Below are positions 7,837 through 15,346 of a DNA stretch of 15,859 nucleotides, in pieces (positions within the stretch are counted from its first letter, which is position 1; each line of letters begins with the position of its first letter). The DNA is from Promethearchaeota archaeon (lineage in GTDB: Archaea; Asgardarchaeota; Lokiarchaeia; Sigyniarchaeales; SOKP01). Both the position numbers and the translations under genes were made by a program. The DNA lies in contig JAUWZT010000051.1 of NCBI GenBank assembly GCA_030615145.1, positions 1 to 15,859 of the forward strand. Reading direction: 5' to 3'. The notes under the pieces were generated by a model. It was not told the origin of the DNA and ran no database searches. It saw nothing but the letters and a program-made list of their open reading frames with translations.

Positions 7837-9093
7837 TTGATACAATCGATTTGTACATTTCAATTTAAATTGAATCAGAATGAAACTACAGGGGAGATAG
7901 ATCCCGAATTTAGCCCAATTCAATTAGTGTTTAAGAATAAAAGATTTAAAGAAGACGACTTTTCAGAACTGATCATAGAGAACGATATATTTGCCACGTT
8001 CTATCAACATACAACAGGTATTATTGGCATGAAATACGGATTCAGTAATTTCTATACTGGCCGCTTAAAAGAAACGCCATATCAAGTCTTGTCGTATTTC
8101 AAGCAGTTAGCTGATGGAACTCAATATCTTACGATGTCTATGTTTGAATTAGATGACGAAATAGAATTGTTTGAGGATTTAATTAGAGATATGACAAAAA
8201 GATTAGACACTATTTTTGAAAAATTAACTAAAGCTGTAAATACAAGGCAATTGGATTTAGTTTCCAATGTAAACGTCCGTTTAATGAACGAATTAAAGTA
8301 TACCATATTTCAAGTTGAGCGTTTAAGTCAATTAGACAAACTTCAAAAAGTAGCTCTAATCTATAATAACGATGAACGGTTAAAAATCTTAGAAATTTTA
8401 AGAGAACAACCCATTTCAAAAAACGAAATGAAAAAAATAGTTGAAAAAATGAAACCCACTTCTAATATTGATATTTTACTTAGACCTTTTATAGAATTGA
8501 ACTTAGTAAGGCGTGATTGGGTAAAAGGTGAGAAAGATAAAAAGACTGGAGTGATAACAAGTCAAGGAGAGTATCTATTTTTAGTCAAAGATTTAATTTT
8601 TGCCCGCGTTCCCAATGAAAACCTTTTAAAGCATTTTAAGGACACAAACAACGAGTTATTACCTTTATTTAGGCAAAAATCTAAAGATTTTTTCACCAAT
8701 TACGATCCCTATGCAGAACCTTTTGAAAATACCAAAAAACTGGCTTCAATATTACTTAATCCTGATGTTTATGATTTCTTCGTCTTAATGCGTTCGAACC
8801 ATTATCCACTAGATAAAATACCAAAAATCTTTTCAGAGTTCGCCGTCACGGAAATTTTGCTTGATAATTTAAAGAAATTAAATGTTATTACTGAAATTAG
8901 AGACGAAAATAAAAGAAGTTGGATTTGTTTGCTTACGGACATCAAACCACTAACAATTTTTCCAGAATATTTACTACCAAAAATCAGAGAAGCTTATAGA
9001 AAGGAAGAAACGGATGGAAAAATTACTTACGAAATCGCTAAAAAAGCCTTAAACTTATTGGAAATATCCTTTCCAGAAAAAGTTACTTTTTAA
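7837..9093 (+). CDS. Uncharacterised protein with alpha/beta N-terminal domain and winged-helix segments
   Basis: The 418-residue soluble product has no signal or membrane helix. Residues 1-130 alternate beta strands with a final long acidic helix (DDEIELFEDLIRDMTKRLD, 106-124). That order is compatible with a longin/roadblock-like fold, but this is only an impression. A helical stretch (about 130-170) leads to a winged-helix-like segment (about 170-250; ERLKILEILREQPISKNEMK then a wing around the GVITSQGEY turn). A second helix-turn-helix-like segment follows (about 308-370; strand ending ITEIRDENKRSWICLLTD). It is the first gene of a two-gene operon, with 34 bases to the next start, and is divergent from a surface-protein gene. 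A decayed copy of its 5' part lies upstream of the duplicated surface gene, so the pairing appears to be old. It could be a transcription regulator or a cytosolic scaffold; function is not assigned. Confidence 0.88.
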   Translation: MIQSICTFQFKLNQNETTGEIDPEFSPIQLVFKNKRFKEDDFSELIIENDIFATFYQHTTGIIGMKYGFSNFYTGRLKETPYQVLSYFKQLADGTQYLTMSMFELDDEIELFEDLIRDMTKRLDTIFEKLTKAVNTRQLDLVSNVNVRLMNELKYTIFQVERLSQLDKLQKVALIYNNDERLKILEILREQPISKNEMKKIVEKMKPTSNIDILLRPFIELNLVRRDWVKGEKDKKTGVITSQGEYLFLVKDLIFARVPNENLLKHFKDTNNELLPLFRQKSKDFFTNYDPYAEPFENTKKLASILLNPDVYDFFVLMRSNHYPLDKIPKIFSEFAVTEILLDNLKKLNVITEIRDENKRSWICLLTDIKPLTIFPEYLLPKIREAYRKEETDGKITYEIAKKALNLLEISFPEKVTF

Positions 9094-9112
9094 ATCACCA
9101 ATTAACTAGAAT

Positions 9113-9120
9113 GAGAGGTG
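9113..9120 (+). promoter_or_regulatory. Strong Shine-Dalgarno site deciding the TTG start at 9128
   Basis: GAGAGGTG (core GAGGTG) ends seven bases before TTG and is nearly a full complement of the archaeal anti-Shine-Dalgarno sequence. It is the best such site in the window. Confidence 0.75.
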
Positions 9121-9127
9121 TAAAGAA

Positions 9128-11365
9128 TTGTATTTATTTAAAGAAAAGGAAGAAGTAGAGATACCATATACTTGTAAATTATGTTTGAAAGAAATACCTT
9201 TTAAGATAACCAAGAAGGAATACCAAGATACTTTTAAATTTCCGATTAAAAAAGAATTTTTACACGGACCCCCTGAACATAATTTAATTGTTTATTTCAA
9301 TCAATATTTAGAAGTCGAGAATTTTGAAATAAAGGAAATACTCAAAAAAAAAGAAGTTTCCTATTCAAAAGAACTTACAAAACAAGTTTTGAGCGAAATT
9401 GATCTCTCTGACGACGAGATTGAATTATATTTCAGAATCACGGGTCGTGAAGCCGTTAGCATCGGCGAAATGGCAATTTTAACGGGAAAACCTAAAGCTG
9501 AATGCCAAGAGATGGCAACTAAATTTGTTAAAAAGGGACTTTTTAAGGAAATCATTGGAGCAAAACCGCATTATAGCGCTCTACCGCCATACGCAGCCTT
9601 AGTTAGTCAGTTGCAAAAATTTCACAAGTATATCTCAGATATTAAAGTCAACATACCTGCCCAACTAGAAAAATCATTTGCACAGTTAGAATCAGAGTCT
9701 GGAAAGGTTGAAGTTAAAGTTGAAAGAAAACCCATACCTACAGAGTTAATAAAAGAATTAAAGGAAAATATGCTAACACAGATTAAATCACAGAAGAAGG
9801 AGTTTGACGACACATTAGTAGTAAGGGATCAAATTAGAGGGATCTCAGATGAGATTTCAACCCTCGAAGGGTATACTGATTTGGTTATGGAATCACCTCA
9901 AATCGCCGATCTTAAAAAAAGATTTGATGATATTAATACAAAGACATCTCAAATCATTAAAGGACAGGTTAACGATTTGAAGAAAGAATTTGAGAACATT
10001 AAATCAACTGTCTCTCAAAATCTGCAGAAGCTACGTCTTGGAGTAATTTCAGAAGCTGTTGAACAAGTGATTGATAAGGTTGTAAATATAAAATTAAAAG
10101 ATATCACTGATAACATCAATGTGCAACTATCTGTAAGCCAAGTCGCATTCTCTGACGAGCTTAAAAAAGCAACTCAAGGCGTTGATTCTGAATTAATATC
10201 AAAATTGAAAGAATCATTAAAAAGTACCCTTGAAAATATTGATGGTATTACCTCAAAAGTAGAAGAAGATAAAGAAAAAGTATACGCGGATATTACTGAA
10301 AATTTTAATAGAGCAATACAAATGGCTGAAGAAAAAATAGAAGGAATCTCTGGTACGACATTTCAATCGCTTGGCAATTTAAAAGATGTTTTTTCAGAAC
10401 AAATTGTCGCAACTTTAGATAATACGCTTGATGATATATTGAATAAACTCGAAAGATCCGAAAAAGTCACAAGTGAATTTTGGGAGCAAGCGAAAACAGG
10501 GAGATCAATTACAATGAAAGATATTTGGTTCATTCGCTCCCCTGAAGCCGCTAAGGCACACATTAGCGACGAAATCTCAAAAGCAAAAATGAGAGTATTA
10601 CTCGTTGTCCCTCAAATCAGCGATATAGATATTAACGCAATAATGGAGCGCCCTTCAAGGATAAATTTCAGAATAGCTGCAAATATTGATTTCAATAATC
10701 CCGAACACGCAGCTGTAATCCAACAGATGGATAAAATGGATAATGTTGATTATAGACATCGCGCTTTGCAAAATTTATGGGGTATAAATCGAGATTACGA
10801 AGAGGTAATCGTATGCGTGCTTTCAAAAGCAGAAGTGAGAGGGGAGTCTATAACTGAGATTGCTGGAATAGGAAGTATTATAGAAGAACATATCAAGATT
10901 TTCGTACCCATTCTTGAGGAATCCTGGATGGGCGCAAGAAAGGAAGTTATGCATGCTATTAAGTCATCAATTATACAAGAAACTCCACCACCGAAATTAG
11001 CTCAAAAACCCGTTAAGATCGCTGAAGAACCAGAAAAAGAACATGTAAAATTAAAACCAATAGTTCAGATACCAAAAGTAATTGCTCCACCTGAAAAAGA
11101 GGTGCCATCCGGGGAAAAATCTTTGTTGACAAAACAATTTGACTTAATCTTTGATAATGTTGAATCTTTGATGGGTATTGAACTCTCTTCGGCTCTTGAA
11201 AAGTTTCAAAGCGAATACATAAAAGAATCTGGATATAACAGTGTGTTAAAGAACATTCATAATACCAGTACAACTCTAAGGAATAAAACATATGTACTAA
11301 GTCAACCAGAGAAAGAAGACCTTAGACAAAAAATGAATTTTTGGCGCCAAAAATTAAATCTTTAA
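9128..11365 (+). CDS. Long coiled-coil protein with TrmB-like winged helix and PLD-like domain
   Basis: The 745-residue soluble product is modular. Residues 1-75 form a small domain with CKLC (16-19) and HGPPEH (46-51), possibly binding zinc. Residues 93-162 form a TrmB-type winged helix (DDEIELYFRITGREAVSIGE, then KPHYSALPPYAAL at 146-158). Residues 163-455 are almost wholly alpha-helical coiled coil, far longer than the dimer helix of ordinary TrmB regulators. Residues 460-605 resemble the PLD-like effector domain of TrmB (IWFIRSPEAAKAHISDEISK, then RVLLVVPQ). A Pro/Lys/Glu-rich linker (about 616-665) and a C-terminal helical domain (about 665-745) end the protein. It is the second gene of the operon with the 418-aa protein. 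The PLD-like part shows no HxK catalytic motif, so a sensing or binding role is more likely than hydrolysis. It could be a regulator or a cytoskeletal/scaffold protein; the exact role is unknown. Confidence 0.9.
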   Translation: MYLFKEKEEVEIPYTCKLCLKEIPFKITKKEYQDTFKFPIKKEFLHGPPEHNLIVYFNQYLEVENFEIKEILKKKEVSYSKELTKQVLSEIDLSDDEIELYFRITGREAVSIGEMAILTGKPKAECQEMATKFVKKGLFKEIIGAKPHYSALPPYAALVSQLQKFHKYISDIKVNIPAQLEKSFAQLESESGKVEVKVERKPIPTELIKELKENMLTQIKSQKKEFDDTLVVRDQIRGISDEISTLEGYTDLVMESPQIADLKKRFDDINTKTSQIIKGQVNDLKKEFENIKSTVSQNLQKLRLGVISEAVEQVIDKVVNIKLKDITDNINVQLSVSQVAFSDELKKATQGVDSELISKLKESLKSTLENIDGITSKVEEDKEKVYADITENFNRAIQMAEEKIEGISGTTFQSLGNLKDVFSEQIVATLDNTLDDILNKLERSEKVTSEFWEQAKTGRSITMKDIWFIRSPEAAKAHISDEISKAKMRVLLVVPQISDIDINAIMERPSRINFRIAANIDFNNPEHAAVIQQMDKMDNVDYRHRALQNLWGINRDYEEVIVCVLSKAEVRGESITEIAGIGSIIEEHIKIFVPILEESWMGARKEVMHAIKSSIIQETPPPKLAQKPVKIAEEPEKEHVKLKPIVQIPKVIAPPEKEVPSGEKSLLTKQFDLIFDNVESLMGIELSSALEKFQSEYIKESGYNSVLKNIHNTSTTLRNKTYVLSQPEKEDLRQKMNFWRQKLNL

Positions 11366-11411
11366 TCAATTTTTAAAACTTTTTTAAATTATATTATTTC
11401 AAATAAAATAC

Positions 11412-11445
11412 TTCTTATTCGATTTTTTTTTTGATTTAATAAGAA
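11412..11445 (+). terminator. Terminator of the 7837-11365 operon
   Basis: The inverted repeat TTCTTATT (11412-11419) / AATAAGAA (11438-11445) surrounds a run of ten T (11423-11432), about 50 bases past the stop codon. The T-run alone would be enough for archaeal termination. Confidence 0.6.
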
Positions 11446-11524
11446 AGGTATATTTTTGTTATAATATCTTTAATAGTCTAATACTTCGAAAAAGGTTTAT
11501 ATTAAAACTTTGAATAACTTCTTA

Positions 11525-11536
11525 TTTATATAAATA
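11525..11536 (+). promoter_or_regulatory. TATA-like promoter of the nitronate monooxygenase-family gene
   Basis: TTTATATAAATA lies 49-60 bases before the ATG at 11585, about the same spacing as the TATA-like box of the 7837 operon. GTGAT (11575-11579), five bases before the ATG, is the Shine-Dalgarno site. Confidence 0.5.
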
Positions 11537-11584
11537 TTTGAATAAATTTACTACAAAATTTAACAAAAAAGAAAGTGATTTTAA

Positions 11585-12619
11585 ATGGTTATTGAGACTA
11601 ATATTACCAAGATGCTTGGAATCAAACATCCAATTTTAAGCGCGCCAATGGGTCCGTTTTATACAACAAAATTAACAGTAGCGGTGTCTGAGGCAGGGGG
11701 GTTAGGTGTATTAAGCCATGTTACTTTACACGGAATTGTAACTTTAAATGAAATGAAGAAAAGCATGGAATATGTTGTTGAGCACACTGATAAGCCTTTT
11801 GGCTTTAACATCAGAACAGCCCGATTACAACCTGATGCCATAAAACTTTGTAGGCAATTACCAAGATTTATTATGGATAACCAGAGAATAAGAGAGCAAT
11901 GCGTTTATTTAATTACGAGTGCTGGCTCACCTAAACTGATCTATAACAAACATTTTGAAAAATTAAAAGAAACTGGTTCAAAAATTAAGCATTTCCATGT
12001 TGCTCCTTCAATATATTTAGCTAAAAAATTAGTGGATAGTGGAGTTGATGGAATTGTTGCAACTGGAATCGAAGGTGGAGGTCACCAATCTTACGATAAG
12101 ATAACCACATTAGTACTTTTACAAGAAATAAGAAAAAAGCTACCAGAAGTTCCTGTAATTGCTTGTGGAGGCTATGCTACGGGTGAGGGATTAGCTTCTG
12201 CCTTATCTATGGGCGCTGGTGCTATTGCGATGGGTTCAAGATTTATCGCATCAAAAGAATGTGAATTCCATGATAATTACAAACAAATTGTAGTCAATTC
12301 TAGTACATCCGATACGGAACTAAAAACTGGGATTTTTGGTCCTGCAAGAGTATGGAAGAACAAAGGTGCTGAAACGCATGGTTTAATTGAAAGTAAAGAG
12401 GAAAAACAAGCTGGAGAAATTTCAACTTCCAAAGTTGAAAAAGAACTAGCTGAACTCGAAATGACCTATAAAGGAAATGTTCAGGAAGGTATTGTTTATT
12501 TAGGACAAAGTATCGGACTGATTGATCGCGTGAAAACTGTAAAGGAGATAATTGATACTATCATATATGATGCAGAAAAAAGTTTAAAAAATTCTTTTAA
12601 TATTATAAAACCATCTTAA
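11585..12619 (+). CDS. FMN-dependent nitronate monooxygenase / enoyl-ACP reductase II (FabK) family protein
   Basis: The 344-residue product has the TIM-barrel signature of the 2-nitropropane dioxygenase family. The N-terminus LGIKHPILSAPMG (11-23) and EAGGLGVLSH (36-45) form the FMN-side loops. GIEGGGHQS (161-169) carries the family's conserved histidine (H167). CGGYATGEG (194-202) and ALSMGAGAIAMGSRF (206-220) form the phosphate-binding end of the barrel. Length is normal for the family and the gene appears intact. Known members oxidise alkyl nitronates or reduce enoyl-ACP; archaea lack a standard bacterial fatty-acid synthase, so the true substrate is open. The gene has its own promoter and terminators and no operon partner, so it probably acts alone in the cytoplasm. 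The ATG start is supported by GTGAT five bases upstream. Confidence 0.87.
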   Translation: MVIETNITKMLGIKHPILSAPMGPFYTTKLTVAVSEAGGLGVLSHVTLHGIVTLNEMKKSMEYVVEHTDKPFGFNIRTARLQPDAIKLCRQLPRFIMDNQRIREQCVYLITSAGSPKLIYNKHFEKLKETGSKIKHFHVAPSIYLAKKLVDSGVDGIVATGIEGGGHQSYDKITTLVLLQEIRKKLPEVPVIACGGYATGEGLASALSMGAGAIAMGSRFIASKECEFHDNYKQIVVNSSTSDTELKTGIFGPARVWKNKGAETHGLIESKEEKQAGEISTSKVEKELAELEMTYKGNVQEGIVYLGQSIGLIDRVKTVKEIIDTIIYDAEKSLKNSFNIIKPS

Positions 12620-12971
12620 ACAGAACAAGCACTAAAATTGTAGTCTTTTTTTGAGACTTATCTAAACTTGTTCGACTTAACATATGTTTTAGCAACAGAA
12701 ATAGGCACATCAACAAAACATTCATATGCTAATACTTGCATGTCTGATAAGATAGGATTATTCAATGTGAGGTTTATTCCTTCTGATGGAAGAATTGATA
12801 TGTTGTCGTTAAGAAGTAACCTCAACGCAACTGCTATCTACTCCTATTTCAGAAAGTTATTTTTGTATTTAAAAAGAAAAGATTAATCGAATTACTAAAT
12901 TCTGTGTGAGTTTTATTAAGATTGATTTGGATCGAATTAGAAAAATAATCGGTATCAAGTGAAAAAAGAAG
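12620..12971 (+). other. 352-bp stretch between convergent genes without a convincing gene
   Basis: After the terminator hairpin, a plus-strand frame from TTG at 12668 stays open for 72 codons (to 12886), with codon use not unlike neighbouring genes. It has no Shine-Dalgarno site and starts almost on the terminator. The minus strand over about 12660-12836 is also open for about 60 codons. I recognise no family in either. It could be a remnant of a lost gene or chance. No tRNA or repeat is seen here. Confidence 0.3.
12642..12658 (+). terminator. Small hairpin/T-tract terminator after the FMN enzyme gene
   Basis: AGTCT (12642-12646) pairs with AGACT (12654-12658) around a seven-T run, 22 bases past the stop codon at 12619. 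Confidence 0.5.
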
Positions 12972-13769
12972 TTAATTTCCTTTTAAATTATACTTTTCTC
13001 TTGCAAATAATGCAGCTCCAATAGCTCCTATTAGTTGAGGATTAGGAGGAATTAAAATTTTTACTCCTATTTCTTTTTTTAAAATTACTCCAATTATGCT
13101 ATTATAAGCTATCAGTCCACCAGTAAGCACGAGATTGCTCTCTAATTCAGACATTTCAATAATTCTCCTTATTACAGAATCAAATGCACTCTTTATCAAA
13201 TCCTCAACTTTTTCACCTTCCTTAATACGGGATATGATTTCTGTTTTTGCAAAAACAGTGCAATAGCTCGCAAGAGGAACATTCTTTGTGGATTCGGCCG
13301 CTAAATTATTCAATTCTTTAAGAGGGATATCAAGTCGATAAGCAATTTCCTCAATAAATGCCCCTGTACCAGCTGCACACTTTCTATTCATTTTAAACCT
13401 TATTATTTTTCCCTTATCATCAAGTTTAATAACTTTAGTGTCTTGTCCTCCTATATCGATAACTGTAATCTTCTTAGGAAAATAGTGATAAGCGCCCTTT
13501 GCATGGCAACTAATTTCAGTTTTTTTGCTATCCGCAAAAATTATTTTATCTTTTCCAAATCCTGTCACGGTGATATGATTTATTGCAGATTTAGATAACT
13601 TGGCGTTTGATATTACATTTTCAAAAACTAATTTGCTTGAATTAACAATAGATGTACCAGTTCGCGTAATGAAGGAACTTACAATCTCTTTGCTATTGTT
13701 TAGAACCACTATTTTAACGTACGAAGTTCCTACATCGATACCAACAAAATAAAAATTATTTACTGCCAT
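12972..13769 (-). CDS. BadF/BadG/BcrA/BcrD-family ATPase, activator of 2-hydroxyacyl-CoA dehydratase or benzoyl-CoA reductase type
   Basis: The 265-residue product matches the HgdC/CompA-like activators in length and motifs. These are the actin-fold ATPase phosphate loops GIDVGTSYVKIVVL (10-23) and VIDIGGQDTKVI (103-114), the KCAAGTGAFIEEIAYRL helix (130-146), and TGGLIAYN (216-223) with the IGAIGAALFARE end (247-258). Cysteines C131 and C170 correspond to the two that, one pair per subunit, hold a bridging [4Fe-4S] cluster in the homodimer. Known members use ATP to drive a low-potential electron from ferredoxin/flavodoxin onto a dehydratase or reductase. No such partner subunit is in the window, so it is either beyond the left part of this cluster or elsewhere in the genome. 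It is the last gene of the minus-strand cluster, 81 bases after the ketopantoate-reductase-family gene. The ATG at 13769 fits the family's N-terminus. Confidence 0.9.
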   Translation of the reverse strand: MAVNNFYFVGIDVGTSYVKIVVLNNSKEIVSSFITRTGTSIVNSSKLVFENVISNAKLSKSAINHITVTGFGKDKIIFADSKKTEISCHAKGAYHYFPKKITVIDIGGQDTKVIKLDDKGKIIRFKMNRKCAAGTGAFIEEIAYRLDIPLKELNNLAAESTKNVPLASYCTVFAKTEIISRIKEGEKVEDLIKSAFDSVIRRIIEMSELESNLVLTGGLIAYNSIIGVILKKEIGVKILIPPNPQLIGAIGAALFAREKYNLKGN

Positions 13770-13850
13770 TATTCCACATTTTAGTTCTCTTTATTTCGAT
13801 TTTACATTTCTAAAAAATTAAGGAGAGATCTCTTATCTTCTACAAATTGA

Positions 13851-14792
13851 TCAACGATCAAATGACTGGAGTTCAATTGCTCTGATTAGAGAGGTAAATA
13901 TACTGTTATATGGGGTTGATATTCCTTCGATTTTTCCATATTCTACTATTTTACCGTTGAGAAATTCTATTTCTGAGGGTGTTCCTTTCTCTATATCTGC
14001 TTGCATTGAAACTTTATGGTGTCCTGCTTTGTCAAGATACCCCATACAATAATCAAAAAAACTTGGCTTGAAATCAATACCCCTTGCTCTTGCTACTTCA
14101 ATTCCTTCATGTATAATTTCCCCTACAATTTTCCTTGTTTCCTTGAAATCCAATATTTCTTTCATTGTTTTTCGTGTTACAACACAAACAGGACTCATGG
14201 TATTGAGAATACTTTTCTCCCATTCATATTTTTTAATTTCTGGTGTAAATGCAGTTTCTAATCCTGCGTCCGTGATAATTTCTGCTAATTTCTTAGCTTT
14301 TTCTTCAGCCGAGGGCGTTAACACACCAATATAATTGGGTGCGTTGAAAAATGACATACTTATAATTCCATTATCTAATAAATTTCCCGCAAAGTTGACT
14401 ACAATTCGTAAAGTATTCTCTTTTCCAAAAAATTCTGCTATCAAATCTTCCGTATCCAAACCATTCTGTAAACTAATTAATGTCATATCTGGTTTTGATA
14501 TACTTCTAATTTCGAGTAAAACTTGTTCAAGAAGAGACGCTTTAACAGCAATAAATAAAGTATCTACATCTCTATTTTTAAGTTCATCTATTGAATAACA
14601 GATATTTTCTTTAGGAAAATTCACACTAAAATCTCTATAGTTCGTTATTCTTAGCCCATTTTTTTTAATCTCATCCATGTGACTTTTAAAAATATCAACA
14701 AGAACGATATCATGCCCTTTCTTGGCTAGGTGTGCTGCCAAGATCCCCCCAGAGGGTCCTACTCCCACAACTCCAATTTTATATTTTGACAC
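13851..14792 (-). CDS. Ketopantoate reductase (PanE/ApbA) family oxidoreductase
   Basis: The 313-residue product starts with a Rossmann fold (GVVGVGPSGGILAAHLAKKG, 7-26) for NAD(P)H. It keeps family motifs such as FIAVKASLLEQVL (80-92), SLQNGLDTED (107-116), the catalytic-lysine helix WEKSILNTMSP (K193, N197) and the C-terminal SMQADIEKGTPSEIEFLNG (262-280), whose S262 and E274 match active-site positions of E. coli PanE. A family member reduces 2-dehydropantoate to pantoate for coenzyme A synthesis. Distant members act on other 2-keto acids, so the substrate is not certain, though these residues favour a true reductase of this kind. The start is GTG at 14792 with GAGG (minus strand, 14802-14805) nine bases upstream. 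It follows the polyferredoxin gene on the same strand and probably shares its transcript. Confidence 0.85.
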   Translation of the reverse strand: MSKYKIGVVGVGPSGGILAAHLAKKGHDIVLVDIFKSHMDEIKKNGLRITNYRDFSVNFPKENICYSIDELKNRDVDTLFIAVKASLLEQVLLEIRSISKPDMTLISLQNGLDTEDLIAEFFGKENTLRIVVNFAGNLLDNGIISMSFFNAPNYIGVLTPSAEEKAKKLAEIITDAGLETAFTPEIKKYEWEKSILNTMSPVCVVTRKTMKEILDFKETRKIVGEIIHEGIEVARARGIDFKPSFFDYCMGYLDKAGHHKVSMQADIEKGTPSEIEFLNGKIVEYGKIEGISTPYNSIFTSLIRAIELQSFDR

Positions 14793-14801
14793 TTTAAGTT
14801 T

Positions 14802-14805
14802 CCTC
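14802..14805 (-). promoter_or_regulatory. Shine-Dalgarno site deciding the GTG start at 14792
   Basis: GAGG, within AGAGGAAA on the minus strand, ends nine bases before the GTG codon. The GTG start places the Rossmann glycine motif at the usual distance from the N-terminus. Confidence 0.6.
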
Positions 14806-14840
14806 TTTAATGTTGGTATTAATGTTATGATAAAACTTCT

Positions 14841-14903
14841 TTACAAATCTACATCTAATAATTTCTTCATCAATTCTGATAATTTTCCAGCGGCTACCCT
14901 TTT
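14841..14903 (-). pseudogene. In-frame C-terminal extension of the polyferredoxin beyond a TAA codon
   Basis: Directly after the TAA that ends the polyferredoxin frame, the same frame continues for 20 codons (KRVAAGKLSELMKKLLDVDL) to a second TAA at 14841-14843. The segment reads as a basic, amphipathic helix. A helical tail of this sort after the last cluster is common in polyferredoxins that partner aldehyde oxidoreductases (from general knowledge, not checked here). It is best explained as the original C-terminus cut off by a nonsense mutation, or a base-call error. Confidence 0.5.
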
Positions 14904-15329
14904 TTATTGTAGATTAATCGCATTAGAATCAATAAATTGAAGCGCACCAGGCACACAAAATTTTACACAAACTGGATCGCCATCACAAAGGTCGCACTTT
15001 ATAATTTTTCGATTCTTGTCTATTCCTATACCACCAAGTGGGCAGAACATTACACAAATTTTACAACCGACGCATAATTCACTGTCGATAAGAAGAGCTC
15101 CTGTCTTTTCATCTCTACTCACAGCACGCATAGGACAAACAGTTTCACAAATGGGTTTATCGCATTGCTGACAAATCATTGGGACAAAAAGTCCGACATT
15201 TTCCCATTTATCAATTTGAATTCTTGCTCGAGAGGGATTTGAAACTTTTTCTTGATATAAACTACAGACAATGACGCAAAGAAGACATCCTGTACATTTC
15301 TCGGAATCAACAAACAATATTTTTGGCAT
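14904..15329 (-). CDS. Polyferredoxin with four [4Fe-4S] motifs, likely electron partner of the adjacent AOR
   Basis: The 141-residue product has 16 cysteines in four ligand sets: C12/15/18/22, C53/56/61/65, C86/89/92/96 and C112/115/121/125. This is the HycB/CooF/AorA-like arrangement of small electron-transfer subunits. Its start lies 17 bases past the stop of the aldehyde:ferredoxin oxidoreductase gene, with a GAGGGA Shine-Dalgarno site in the gap, so the two are surely co-transcribed. In characterised AOR complexes such as that of Aromatoleum, a subunit of this kind (AorA) carries electrons from the tungsten subunit. The same role is inferred here, with possible delivery to the ATP-driven activator encoded two genes on. 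The frame ends at TAA (14904-14906), but 20 good codons follow in the same frame, so the protein is probably slightly truncated. All cluster ligands lie before the stop, so function may persist. Confidence 0.9.
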   Translation of the reverse strand: MPKILFVDSEKCTGCLLCVIVCSLYQEKVSNPSRARIQIDKWENVGLFVPMICQQCDKPICETVCPMRAVSRDEKTGALLIDSELCVGCKICVMFCPLGGIGIDKNRKIIKCDLCDGDPVCVKFCVPGALQFIDSNAINLQ

Positions 15330-15346
15330 TTTATTATCCCTCGACT

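Noticed and set aside
10505..10942. Phospholipase D catalytic activity in the 745-aa protein
   Set aside because: The PLD-like domain shows no HxKxxxxD motif; similarity is to the non-catalytic effector domain of TrmB-type regulators.
9361..11291. Several 60-90 codon minus-strand frames inside the 745-aa gene
   Set aside because: They lie opposite a long gene with clear domains and a strong ribosome site, and their translations show no motif.
12668..12886. 72-codon plus-strand frame beginning at TTG
   Set aside because: No Shine-Dalgarno site, the start almost touches the terminator hairpin of the preceding gene, and no recognisable domain; reported only as content of the intergenic stretch.
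13824..13833. Perfect 10-bp palindrome AGAGATCTCT between the activator and ketopantoate-reductase genes
   Set aside because: A single short palindrome with no second copy found and no promoter context; likely chance.
13847..13861. Small inverted repeat TTGATC-AAC-GATCAA over the stop codon of the ketopantoate-reductase-family gene
   Set aside because: A six-pair stem with no T-tract after it on the minus strand; not enough for a terminator or riboswitch.
14016..14940. Plus-strand frames of 70-90 codons opposite the ketopantoate-reductase-family gene and the gap after it
   Set aside because: They are antisense to a gene with conserved active-site residues; the frame at 14722-14940 merely overlaps the cluster's minus-strand control region.
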